Positions 1 through 7,068 of a stretch of DNA of 8,135 bases are shown here, piece after piece. The DNA is from Sphingomonas sp. CCH9-E2 (GTDB lineage Bacteria; Pseudomonadota; Alphaproteobacteria; Sphingomonadales; Sphingomonadaceae). The notes beneath the pieces were generated by a model, which did no database searches, had not been told where the DNA came from, and worked only from the letters and a program-made list of their open reading frames with translations. The stretch's first letter is position 1; each line of letters opens with the position of its first letter. The stretch spans positions 1-8,135 of the forward strand of contig NZ_LSJM01000306.1 of the NCBI RefSeq assembly GCF_001557215.1. The letters run 5' to 3'. The position numbers and the translations under genes were made by a program.

Positions 1-2711
1 AGGCGGCGGGGCCGTTTCTGGATCCGGCCGACGATGACGCGCCGATCCCGCCCGCGGTCGATCCGTTGCAGCGGCGGATGATCCTGGCGCGGCTGATCGA
101 GGCGCATGACCGCAGCGTCGATGCGGCGGAGGCGGTGCGGCTGGCGGGGGATCTGGGGCGGACGCTCGACCAGATGCTGGTCGAGGAGATTGCACCGAGC
201 GCGCTGCGCGACGTGGTGCTGCTCGATCATTTGACGGTGCATTGGCAGCGTGCGCTCGACCTGTTCGAGATCGTTCTGGAGAAATGGCCGCAAGAGCTGG
301 AAAAGCTTGGCCGGATCGATCTGGCGGAGCGGCGTAATCGGCTGCTCGACCGGGTTGCGAAGCGCTGGAGCGCGGAGCCGCCCGAGCGTTTCGTGTGCGC
401 GGCGGGGATTACCACGAGCGCGCCCGCGATCGCGCGGCTGCTGCGCGTGGTGGCGGGGCTGCCGCAGGGGCAGGTGGTGCTGCCGGGCGTCGATTTGGCG
501 ATGGCGGACGAGGAATGGGCGATGCTGGGGCCGTTCCCGGCGGACTCCGCGAGCGGGCGGCGCAAACGCAGCCTGGAGACGCATCCGCAATTCCATCTGA
601 AGCTGTTGATCGACCGAATGGGCGTGCAGCGCGGCGAGTTCGAGACGTGGCGCGTCGCGACCGAACTGGACGCGCCACCCGCGCGCAGCAAGGCGATTGC
701 GAGCGCGATGATGCCCGCGGAGCGCACGACAGTGTGGAGCGACCTGCCCGCGGGCGAGCGGCGATTGGCGGGGGTGCGCGCGTTGGAAGTCGCGACTCCG
801 GCGGAGGAGGCGCAGGGGATTGCGCTGGCGCTGCGGCAGGCGTTGGAAGAGCCGGGGCGCACGGCGGCGCTGGTGACGCCGGATCGCGCTCTGGCCAAGC
901 GGGTCGCGGCGCATTGCGCGCGCTGGGGCATTGCGATCGACGATTCCGCCGGGTCGCCGCTGGCGATTCTGCCGCCGGGGACGCTGTTGCTGGCGCTGGC
1001 CGAGGCGGCGGCGCAGAGCTTTGCGCCGATGGCGTTGCTGGCGCTGCTCAAGCATCCGCTGGTGCGCGCGGGCGAGGCGCGGATCGGGTGGCTGGAACAG
1101 GTTCGGTCGCTCGACCTCGCACTGCGTGGGCCGCGACCGCCTGCCGGGCTCGCGGGAGTGGCGGCACATCTGGCCGATCCCGAGGGCCATGACGCGCGGA
1201 CGCGGGCGCGAGCGATCGAGCCCTGGGCGGAGATCGCGGCGCTGCTGGAGCCGATCGAGGCGGCGTTTGCGGCGGAGATGGTGCCGCCTGCCGCTTTGCT
1301 GGCGCAGCTGCGCGAATGTGCCGAGCGGCTGTGCGGCGAGCGGCTATGGGCGGGCGTCGACGGGCGTGCTGCGGCGGCGTTGCTCGACGATCTTGAGCGC
1401 GAGGCGGTGCATGGCCCCGCGCTGATCGCCCCGGCGAGCCTGCCTGCCTTGCTGCGGACATTGATGGACGAGGTGGCGGTGCGACCGCCACAGGGTGGGC
1501 ATCCGCGTCTTGCGATTCTGGGTGTGATCGAGGCGCGGTTGCATGCTGCCGATCTGCTGGTGCTTGGCGGGTTGAACGAAGGGGTTTGGCCGGGGCTGCC
1601 CGCGCCCGACCCGTGGCTGGCACCGCGTATCCGCAGCGAGCTTGGCCTGCCGGGGCTGGAGCGGCGGATTGGCCTCGCGGCGCATGATCTGGCGCAGGGG
1701 CTGGGCGCGCGCGAAGTGCTGCTGACGCGGGCGAAGCGCGATGCGGGGGCGCCGACGATCGCGTCGCGCTTCTGGTTGCGGCTGGAGGCGCTGTCGGGCG
1801 GGCTGGAGCGGGCGAGCGAGTTGGAGGCCTGGGCGCGCGCGATCGATGTGCCGGGCGAGCACAAGCCGGTGGCGCGGCCCGAGCCCTGCCCGCCGGTGGC
1901 GATCCGGCCGCGATCGATTCCGGTGACCGATGTCGACCGGCTGAAGGCTGATCCCTATGCCTTTTACGCCAAGCGCATGCTGCGGCTGCGCCCGCTCGAT
2001 CCGGTCGATGCCGATCCGAGCGCGGCGTGGCGCGGGACGGCGGTGCATGACGCGCTGGAGCAATGGGCGCGCCACGATGGCTGTGACCCCGACGCGCTGG
2101 AGCCGCGCGTGCTGGAGATGCTGCGCGCGGCGCATCCCATGATGCGCGCGCTGTGGCAGCCACGGTTGATCGAGGCGGTGCGCTGGATCGTGCGCGAGAC
2201 GGCGGCGCATCCGGCGCGGCGTATCATGGCGGTGGAGCAGGAGGGCGGGATCGACATTGCCGGGGTGCGGCTGACCGGCAAGTTCGACCGGATCGACGCG
2301 ATGGGCGACGGGACGATCGGGATTGTCGACTACAAGACCGGCCAGCCGCCGAGCACCAAAGCGGTGCGCGCGGGATATAGCTTGCAGCTGGGCCTGCTGG
2401 GTCTGATCGCCGAGCGCGGTGGGTTTGCCGGGATCTCAGGTCGGGCGAGCTGTTTCGAATATTGGTCGCTGGCGCGCAAGAATGGCGAGTTCGGCTATGT
2501 CGCGACGCCGGTCGATCCGGCGGAAAAATATGGGCGGATGAAGCCCGAGGAATTCGTGCCGACTGCGGCGGAGAATTTCGCCGATACGGCGGGTCGCTAT
2601 CTGACCGGGAGTGAGGCGTTCACCGCCAAGCTGCACCCCGAATATGCGCCCTATTCCGATTACGACCAGTTGATGCGCCGGGACGAATGGTATGGCCGTG
2701 AGCGGCGCTAA
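1..2711 (+). CDS. addB: AddB, nuclease subunit of the AddAB double-strand-break helicase-nuclease (5' end outside window)
   Basis: Subunit of the cytoplasmic AddAB complex that unwinds and resects double-strand DNA ends for RecA-dependent recombination; in this family AddB contributes a degenerate helicase fold and a RecB-type nuclease. The frame is open from position 3, giving 902 visible residues. Alphaproteobacterial AddB is usually nearly 1000, so roughly 90-100 N-terminal residues, including any Walker A region, lie off the left edge. Residues numbered from the codon at 66: the family signature GLNEGVWPG lies near 502-510 and LTRAKRD at 553-559. The C-terminal nuclease has H661 (GTAVHDALE), D741 (KFDRID), D755 and K757 (VDYKTG), and Y771/Q774 (YSLQLG), so all expected metal-binding and catalytic positions are present. 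Only two cysteines occur in the last 250 or so residues, so the four-cysteine iron-sulfur staple of Bacillus AddB is not seen. The gene ends with TAA 20 bases past the addA start, implying one operon. A TTG at 66 is internal, not the start. Confidence 0.95.
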   Translation, partial: AAGPFLDPADDDAPIPPAVDPLQRRMILARLIEAHDRSVDAAEAVRLAGDLGRTLDQMLVEEIAPSALRDVVLLDHLTVHWQRALDLFEIVLEKWPQELEKLGRIDLAERRNRLLDRVAKRWSAEPPERFVCAAGITTSAPAIARLLRVVAGLPQGQVVLPGVDLAMADEEWAMLGPFPADSASGRRKRSLETHPQFHLKLLIDRMGVQRGEFETWRVATELDAPPARSKAIASAMMPAERTTVWSDLPAGERRLAGVRALEVATPAEEAQGIALALRQALEEPGRTAALVTPDRALAKRVAAHCARWGIAIDDSAGSPLAILPPGTLLLALAEAAAQSFAPMALLALLKHPLVRAGEARIGWLEQVRSLDLALRGPRPPAGLAGVAAHLADPEGHDARTRARAIEPWAEIAALLEPIEAAFAAEMVPPAALLAQLRECAERLCGERLWAGVDGRAAAALLDDLEREAVHGPALIAPASLPALLRTLMDEVAVRPPQGGHPRLAILGVIEARLHAADLLVLGGLNEGVWPGLPAPDPWLAPRIRSELGLPGLERRIGLAAHDLAQGLGAREVLLTRAKRDAGAPTIASRFWLRLEALSGGLERASELEAWARAIDVPGEHKPVARPEPCPPVAIRPRSIPVTDVDRLKADPYAFYAKRMLRLRPLDPVDADPSAAWRGTAVHDALEQWARHDGCDPDALEPRVLEMLRAAHPMMRALWQPRLIEAVRWIVRETAAHPARRIMAVEQEGGIDIAGVRLTGKFDRIDAMGDGTIGIVDYKTGQPPSTKAVRAGYSLQLGLLGLIAERGGFAGISGRASCFEYWSLARKNGEFGYVATPVDPAEKYGRMKPEEFVPTAAENFADTAGRYLTGSEAFTAKLHPEYAPYSDYDQLMRRDEWYGRERR

Positions 2712-5700
2712 AATCTCCGCACTTCCGCCGCTCGCCGGGAGCCAGGGCGCGGCGTCGCAGCCCGAGGCGAGCGTGTGGCTGTCGGCGAGCGCGGGGACGG
2801 GGAAGACGCAGGTGCTGGCGGCGCGGGTGTTTCGCCTGTTGCTGCGCGGGGTCGATCCGGGCGCGATTTTGTGCCTGACCTTTACCAAGGCGGGCGCGGC
2901 GGAGATGGCGGCGCGGGTGAGCGGGCGGCTCGCCTATTGGGTGCGGGCGAAGCGGACCGAGCTGTTTGCCGATCTGGAGGCGCTGGGCGAGCCTGCAGAC
3001 GATGATCAGATTGCGCTGGCGCGGACGCTGTTCGCCAAGGTGCTGGATGCGCCGGGCGGGGGCCTTCGCATCCAGACGATCCACAGTTTCTGCCAGACCT
3101 TGCTGTCGGCCTTTCCGGTCGAGGCGGGGCTGACGCCGGGGTTCCGGCCGCTGGAGGCGCGCGAGGAAGCGGCGCTGGCGCGCGAGGCGCTGGCGGAGAT
3201 GCTGGTGACCGCCGAGCGCGAGGGACGCGGATGGGTGATCGATGCGGTCGGCGCGCTGAGCCTGCGGCTGGGCGAGGGCAAGGCCGAGGCGTTTCTGAGC
3301 GCCTGTGCCCGTGCACCCGACGCGATGGCGGCGATGCCGAGTGGGATCCAGCCATGGTTGCGGCGCGCGTTCGGGCTGCCTTCGGGCGATGTCGCGGCGG
3401 AAGCACAGCGCTGGTGCGATGACGAAGATTTCGACACTGACGCGGTGCGCCGTCTTGCGGATGCCAACCACGCCTGGAAAACCGCGACCGGAGACAAGGA
3501 TGCTGCGATAGCCGAGCGCTGGCTCGCGGCTGATCCCGCCGGGCGATTTGAGCAACTGCGCGACCTCAGCCTTATCGCCCTGAAGAAGGACGGCGATTTC
3601 CGGGTATTCAAGGGTAAGCTGCTAACGCTCGAACCAGATTATGCAGAACTGGCAACCGCACTCGGCGAGGCGTGTATCGCGGTACAGGGGATGGTGGCGC
3701 GGGCGGGCTATGTCGATTGCCTGGCGCAGGGGCTGGAGGCGGGGCGTGAGTATGCGGCGACTTACACGGCGGCGAAGCGGCGCGCGGGGGCGGTCGATTT
3801 CGACGATCTGATCGGCAAGGCGGTGGCGCTGCTCGAACAGCCGGGGATGGGCGACTGGATCCGCTACAAGCTGGATCAGGCGACCAGCCATGTCCTGATC
3901 GACGAGGCGCAGGATACCAATGTCGCGCAATGGCGGATCGTGCGCGCGCTGGCCGACGAGTTCTTTGCCGGCGAGGGGGCGCATGGCGAGGAGGTGCGGA
4001 CGATCTTTGCGGTCGGGGATTACAAGCAGGCGATCTTTGGGTTTCAGGGCACCGACCCGGTCAATTTCCGCGCGGCGCAGACGCATTTCGATACGCGCGC
4101 GGCGGGGGCACTGGATACGCTGTCGCTGGTGCACAGCTTCCGATCGACTGCGCCGGTGCTGGAATTTGTCGATGCCGCGATCGGCGCGCTGCCGCCGCCG
4201 GGGATGGGCGCGTTTGCCGAGCCCGAGCCGCATGCCAGCCGGGTCGAGGGGCCGGGGACGGTGACGCTATGGCCGCCGGTGGTGACGGGCGGCGACCCGG
4301 ACGACGAAGAGAGCTGGATCGACGATGCGACGCGCGAACTGGCCAACCGGATCGCGCGGCAGATCCGGGAGTGGATCGGCACGCTGGAGCTGGAGAGCAA
4401 GGGGCGCGTGCTGCGGCCCGAGGATGTGATGATCCTGGTGCGGCGGCGCGGCGAACTGGCGGGGCTGATCGTCGCGCGGCTTTATGCCGAGGGGGTGCCG
4501 GTGGCGGGGGTGGACCGGCTGCGGCTCAATGCGCCGCTGGCGGTGCAGGATCTGCTCGCGGCGGTGCGGTTTGCGTTGCAGCCGGACGATGATCTGTCGC
4601 TTGCGGCTTTGCTGGTGTCGCCGCTGATCGGGTGGACGCAGGACGAGCTGATGGTCGCGGCGATGCGCGAGCGCGGGAGCCTGTGGCGGCATTTGCGCGC
4701 GACGCAGACGCCGGAGCGGCTGGAGCCGCTGTTCGGGCTGCTGGCGCGGGCCGATTTCATGACGCCGCACCGGTTCCTGGAGGCGATCCTGACCGGGCCG
4801 ATGGATGGGCGGCGCAAGCTGCTGCACCGGCTGGGAGCAGAGGCGCTCGATCCGATCGAGGAGTTGCTGACGGCGGCCTTGGGGTTCGAGGGGGTGGCGA
4901 CGCCGACGTTGCAGCGTTTCCTCGACTGGTTCGACCGGGGCGATGTCGAGATCGTGCGCGATGCGGCGCAACCGCAGGCGGCGGTGCGGGTGATGACCGC
5001 GCATGGGGCGAAGGGGTTGCAGGCGCCGCTGGTGATCCTGGCCGATGCGACGGCGGACCCGGTGGCGGGCAATCGCGGCGATTTCGTCGAGTGGCAGCCG
5101 GATGAGTTTCCGGAGAAGATCCCGGTGTTTCGTCCGGGCAAGGCCGAGCGCGGCGGGCCGGTCGATGCGGCGGTGAGCGCGGCGGAGGCGCGCGAGCTGG
5201 AGGAGCATTGGCGGCTCTTCTACGTTGCGGCGACGCGGGCGGAGGAGCGGCTGGTGATCGCGGGGGCGCTGGGGCCGAAGGCGAAGGGTGAGCCGCCGGA
5301 GTTGAGTTGGTACACCGCGGCTGCTGCCGGGCTGGATGCGCTGGGCGTGCCGGAGGGCGAGGGGGAGCGGAGCTTTACCGGGCTGGCACCAACGCGGGCG
5401 GTGCCGCGCAAGGCGGTTGTGCCGGATGCAGGAGAGGCGGCGGGTGCGGTGCCCGATTGGGCGCGGTGCGCAGCTCCGGTCGAGGCGCGACCGCCGCGGC
5501 CGCTGGCGCCGTCTTCGTTGGGGGAGGATCTGGTCGCCGATCCGCCGCCGGCTGCGGCGCTGCGTGCGGCGGCGGAGCGCGGGCGGTTGATCCATGCCTT
5601 GCTGGAGCGGCTGCCGGTGGTTGCTGCCGAGCGGCGCGCCGAGGTTGCGGAGCGCTGGCTGGCGGGGGCAGGCGGCGTTGCGGATGCGGGCGAGCGGGCC

Positions 5701-6102
5701 GAGCTGGCGCGTGCGGCGCTGGGGGTGCTGGCCGAGCCGCGCTTTGCCGAATTGTTCGGGCCGGAGGCGCTGGCCGAGGCGCCGGTTGCGGCGGTGGTCG
5801 GGGGCGGGCATGTCGTGTCGGGCACGGCCGACCGGCTGCTGGTGACCGACGGCCGGGTGCTGGTGGTGGATTTCAAGACCGGGCGGCGCGCACCGGGATC
5901 TCTGGGCGATGTGCCGCCCTATCATGTGCGGCAGATGGCGGCCTATGTCGCGGCGCTGGAGGTGATTTTTCCGGGGCGCGAGGTGGTCGCAGGGCTGCTC
6001 TACACGGCGGGGCCGGTGCTGTTCGAACTGCCCGCCGATCTGGTCGCGGCGCACAAGCCGGGCTTCGCAGGCAGCGAACAAAGCTTGGCACTCGATGCTT
6101 GA
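2692..6102 (+). CDS. addA: AddA, helicase-nuclease subunit of AddAB (complete)
   Basis: Motor subunit of AddAB: a UvrD/RecB-type (SF1A) 3'-5' helicase with a C-terminal RecB-family nuclease, acting on DNA ends in the cytoplasm. The 1136 residues fit the alphaproteobacterial family. Motifs in order: probable Q motif Q18; Walker A ASAGTGKT 32-39 (K38); Ia TFTKAGAAEM 63-72; TIHSFC 129-134; Walker B DEAQDT 404-409; III VGDYKQAIFGFQG 441-453; IV HSFRS 481-485 (R484); V TAHGAKGLQ 769-777; VI YVAATRAEER 844-853 (R849). The nuclease has H968 (RLIHALLE), D1047 (GTADR), D1060 and K1062 (VDFKTG), Q1081 and Y1085 (RQMAAY). Helicase and nuclease therefore both look active. The ATG at 2692 overlaps the end of addB by 20 bases, with only a weak GGGA at 2680-2683 before it, suggesting translational coupling; a GTG at 2698 is a less likely alternative. 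Motif V has Gln where UvrD, RecB and Bacillus AddA have Glu. Bases 3421-3660 (residues 244-323) are poorer in G+C than their flanks. Confidence 0.97.
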   Translation: MAVSGAKISALPPLAGSQGAASQPEASVWLSASAGTGKTQVLAARVFRLLLRGVDPGAILCLTFTKAGAAEMAARVSGRLAYWVRAKRTELFADLEALGEPADDDQIALARTLFAKVLDAPGGGLRIQTIHSFCQTLLSAFPVEAGLTPGFRPLEAREEAALAREALAEMLVTAEREGRGWVIDAVGALSLRLGEGKAEAFLSACARAPDAMAAMPSGIQPWLRRAFGLPSGDVAAEAQRWCDDEDFDTDAVRRLADANHAWKTATGDKDAAIAERWLAADPAGRFEQLRDLSLIALKKDGDFRVFKGKLLTLEPDYAELATALGEACIAVQGMVARAGYVDCLAQGLEAGREYAATYTAAKRRAGAVDFDDLIGKAVALLEQPGMGDWIRYKLDQATSHVLIDEAQDTNVAQWRIVRALADEFFAGEGAHGEEVRTIFAVGDYKQAIFGFQGTDPVNFRAAQTHFDTRAAGALDTLSLVHSFRSTAPVLEFVDAAIGALPPPGMGAFAEPEPHASRVEGPGTVTLWPPVVTGGDPDDEESWIDDATRELANRIARQIREWIGTLELESKGRVLRPEDVMILVRRRGELAGLIVARLYAEGVPVAGVDRLRLNAPLAVQDLLAAVRFALQPDDDLSLAALLVSPLIGWTQDELMVAAMRERGSLWRHLRATQTPERLEPLFGLLARADFMTPHRFLEAILTGPMDGRRKLLHRLGAEALDPIEELLTAALGFEGVATPTLQRFLDWFDRGDVEIVRDAAQPQAAVRVMTAHGAKGLQAPLVILADATADPVAGNRGDFVEWQPDEFPEKIPVFRPGKAERGGPVDAAVSAAEARELEEHWRLFYVAATRAEERLVIAGALGPKAKGEPPELSWYTAAAAGLDALGVPEGEGERSFTGLAPTRAVPRKAVVPDAGEAAGAVPDWARCAAPVEARPPRPLAPSSLGEDLVADPPPAAALRAAAERGRLIHALLERLPVVAAERRAEVAERWLAGAGGVADAGERAELARAALGVLAEPRFAELFGPEALAEAPVAAVVGGGHVVSGTADRLLVTDGRVLVVDFKTGRRAPGSLGDVPPYHVRQMAAYVAALEVIFPGREVVAGLLYTAGPVLFELPADLVAAHKPGFAGSEQSLALDA

Positions 6103-6110
6103 GACGGGCG

Positions 6111-6133
6111 GCTGCCGACCCTAGTTAGGCAGC
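6111..6133 (+). other. Small inverted repeat between addA and trxA
   Basis: GCTGCC at 6111-6116 pairs exactly with GGCAGC at 6128-6133 around an 11-base loop. A competing pair CCTA (6120-6123)/TAGG (6126-6129) lies mainly in the loop. No T-run follows, so it does not look like an intrinsic terminator. It sits 8 bases after the addA stop and 7 bases before the trxA ribosome binding site, where it could protect the 3' end of a processed message or modulate read-through. It may also be chance; a 6-bp stem in G+C-rich DNA is weak evidence. Confidence 0.3.
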
Positions 6134-6140
6134 AACACAT

Positions 6141-6145
6141 AGGAG
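6141..6145 (+). promoter_or_regulatory. Ribosome binding site of trxA
   Basis: AGGAG lies 9 bases before the ATG at 6155. It is the clearest Shine-Dalgarno sequence in the window and fixes the trxA start. By contrast addA has only a weak GGGA. This suggests that trxA is translated independently and strongly, as expected of an abundant thioredoxin. Confidence 0.85.
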
Positions 6146-6154
6146 ATTTGAGAC

Positions 6155-6481
6155 ATGGCGAAGGCCGTTACCGACGAGAGCTTTGCAACCGACGTGCTGC
6201 AGTCCGACAAGCCCGTGATCGTGGATTTCTGGGCGGAATGGTGCGGCCCGTGCAAGATCATCGGCCCGAGCCTGGAAGAGCTGGCCGAGGAGCTGGCCGA
6301 CAAGGTCACGATTACCAAGCTGAATATCGAGGAAAATCCCGATACGCCGGGCCAGCTCGGCATTCGCGGCATTCCGACGCTGTTCGTCTACAAGGACGGG
6401 CAGAAGGTCGCGCAGCAGGTGGGGATTGCTGAGATCAACACCAAGTCCAAGCTGAAGGCGTGGATCGAGAGCGTGGTGTGA
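6155..6481 (+). CDS. trxA: Thioredoxin TrxA
   Basis: Small cytoplasmic dithiol-disulfide oxidoreductase that reduces protein disulfides and is recycled by thioredoxin reductase with NADPH. Known clients of the family include ribonucleotide reductase, peroxiredoxins and methionine sulfoxide reductases. The 108 residues match the usual single-domain length. The active site WCGPCK spans 29-34 with redox cysteines C30 and C33; D24 is the buried acid that assists thiol deprotonation; P74 in GIPTL is the cis-proline beside the active site; the strand FVYKDG follows. There is no signal peptide, so it is the cytoplasmic type rather than a DsbA or TlpA relative. The ATG is fixed by AGGAG at 6141-6145. 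It lies 52 bases after addA with no convincing terminator or promoter between, so it may be co-transcribed with addAB while also having its own promoter. Its TGA stop overlaps the GTG start of the next gene. G+C is about 70% in a sampled line, like addAB. Confidence 0.97.
   Translation: MAKAVTDESFATDVLQSDKPVIVDFWAEWCGPCKIIGPSLEELAEELADKVTITKLNIEENPDTPGQLGIRGIPTLFVYKDGQKVAQQVGIAEINTKSKLKAWIESVV
6467..6471 (+). promoter_or_regulatory. Probable ribosome binding site for the gene after trxA
   Basis: GAGAG inside the end of trxA lies 6 bases before the GTG at 6478. This favours 6478 over the in-frame GTG at 6460, whose nearest purine-rich stretch (GAAGG, 6454-6458) is only 1 base away. The match is imperfect, so translation may depend largely on coupling to trxA. 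Confidence 0.5.
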
Positions 6482-7068
6482 TCAGACGCTGGTTAATCGG
6501 GCTTGGCGGTATCGTCGCCTTGTTCGCCAGCTTGATTGGATGGGGCGCGTGGGCCGGAAGCGGCTCCGCGCCCTATTTTGTTTCCTCGAGTTTCGATGGA
6601 GTGTGGCGGATTGCGACCGGAGATGATCCGACGACACGTTGCTATCGGCGTGAGACACATGGCGGTACCCCGGTGCTGGGATCCATCGGAACGCGCCTCT
6701 GCCACGAGCTAGATGCACCGAAGCGCTTTAGGGGGATCTTTTTTGACGAGTTCGAAGGACAGCTATTCATAGAGGGTTCGCCACCGGGACCGCCATATCG
6801 TGAGCCGCAAGAGCGGGTTTGGCCATCGTTCGATGGCGCGACGACGTTTGATAAAGGCACGAAAAATACGCTGATTGATGATGGATCGGGCAGTACTCGC
6901 GTGTTCGAGATCGAGTTTATCGGTCGAAAGACCTCTCGCAAGGGACGCTATGGCCATTTTGGCATGTCCCAGCATGAGGTCGTAATTGATCGTGTGGTGC
7001 GTCTTCGCCTTTTGCATAAGGTGGAAGGATATGCGGACTCCAATTTGTTGATCCGACGGAAGTATTAG
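6478..7068 (+). CDS. Unrecognised small protein with N-terminal membrane or signal segment
   Basis: I do not recognise this gene. Starting at GTG 6478 it encodes 196 residues; a GTG at 6460 would add six. The start overlaps the trxA stop as GTGA, a typical coupling arrangement, with GAGAG 6 bases upstream. The N terminus has IRRW followed by an uncharged hydrophobic stretch at about 5-26 ending in WAWAG-like small residues (GAWAG), fitting either a signal peptide cut after A26 or an uncleaved anchor; the rest would then lie in the periplasm. The remainder is polar with mixed charge and no further membrane segment. It contains FDGVW at 39-43 and just two cysteines, C55 and C75, which could form one disulfide if exported. 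No catalytic motif is evident. G+C is about 55% by hand count (326 of 588 bases), against about 70% in neighbours, suggesting acquisition or weak constraint. It ends in TAG, overlapping the argJ stop on the other strand. That it is a real gene is likely from the uninterrupted frame, coupled start and coherent N terminus; the function is unknown. Confidence 0.7.
   Translation: MIRRWLIGLGGIVALFASLIGWGAWAGSGSAPYFVSSSFDGVWRIATGDDPTTRCYRRETHGGTPVLGSIGTRLCHELDAPKRFRGIFFDEFEGQLFIEGSPPGPPYREPQERVWPSFDGATTFDKGTKNTLIDDGSGSTRVFEIEFIGRKTSRKGRYGHFGMSQHEVVIDRVVRLRLLHKVEGYADSNLLIRRKY

Noticed and set aside
66..68. TTG at 66 as the start of addB
   Set aside because: The same frame is open back to position 3, and the preceding residues (FLDPADDDAPIPPAVDP) fit the AddB region before the RRMILARLI segment. 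The real start is off the window.
227..1864. Long - strand open frame (545 codons) opposite addB
   Set aside because: Serine-, arginine- and alanine-rich shadow of the addB frame with no recognisable domain.
5859..5866. GCTGGTGG, identical to E. coli Chi
   Set aside because: Chi is specific to the RecBCD of enterobacteria, and the AddAB recognition sequence in this lineage is not known to me. One match inside a G-rich coding stretch is expected by chance.
4267..6081. Long - strand open frame (604 codons) opposite addA
   Set aside because: The product is arginine-, proline- and histidine-rich low-complexity sequence without motifs, and the other strand holds a gene with full AddA motifs. Long antisense frames are expected at over 70% G+C.
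6099..6127. Possible sigma-70 promoter for trxA (TTGAGA, 17 bases, TAGTTA)
   Set aside because: The -35 matches 5 of 6 but the -10 only 2 of 6, so it is not listed as a feature.
6460..6462. GTG at 6460 as the start of the gene after trxA
   Set aside because: It would overlap trxA by 22 bases and its GAAGG is only 1 base away. The GTG at 6478 has better spacing and the common GTGA overlap.
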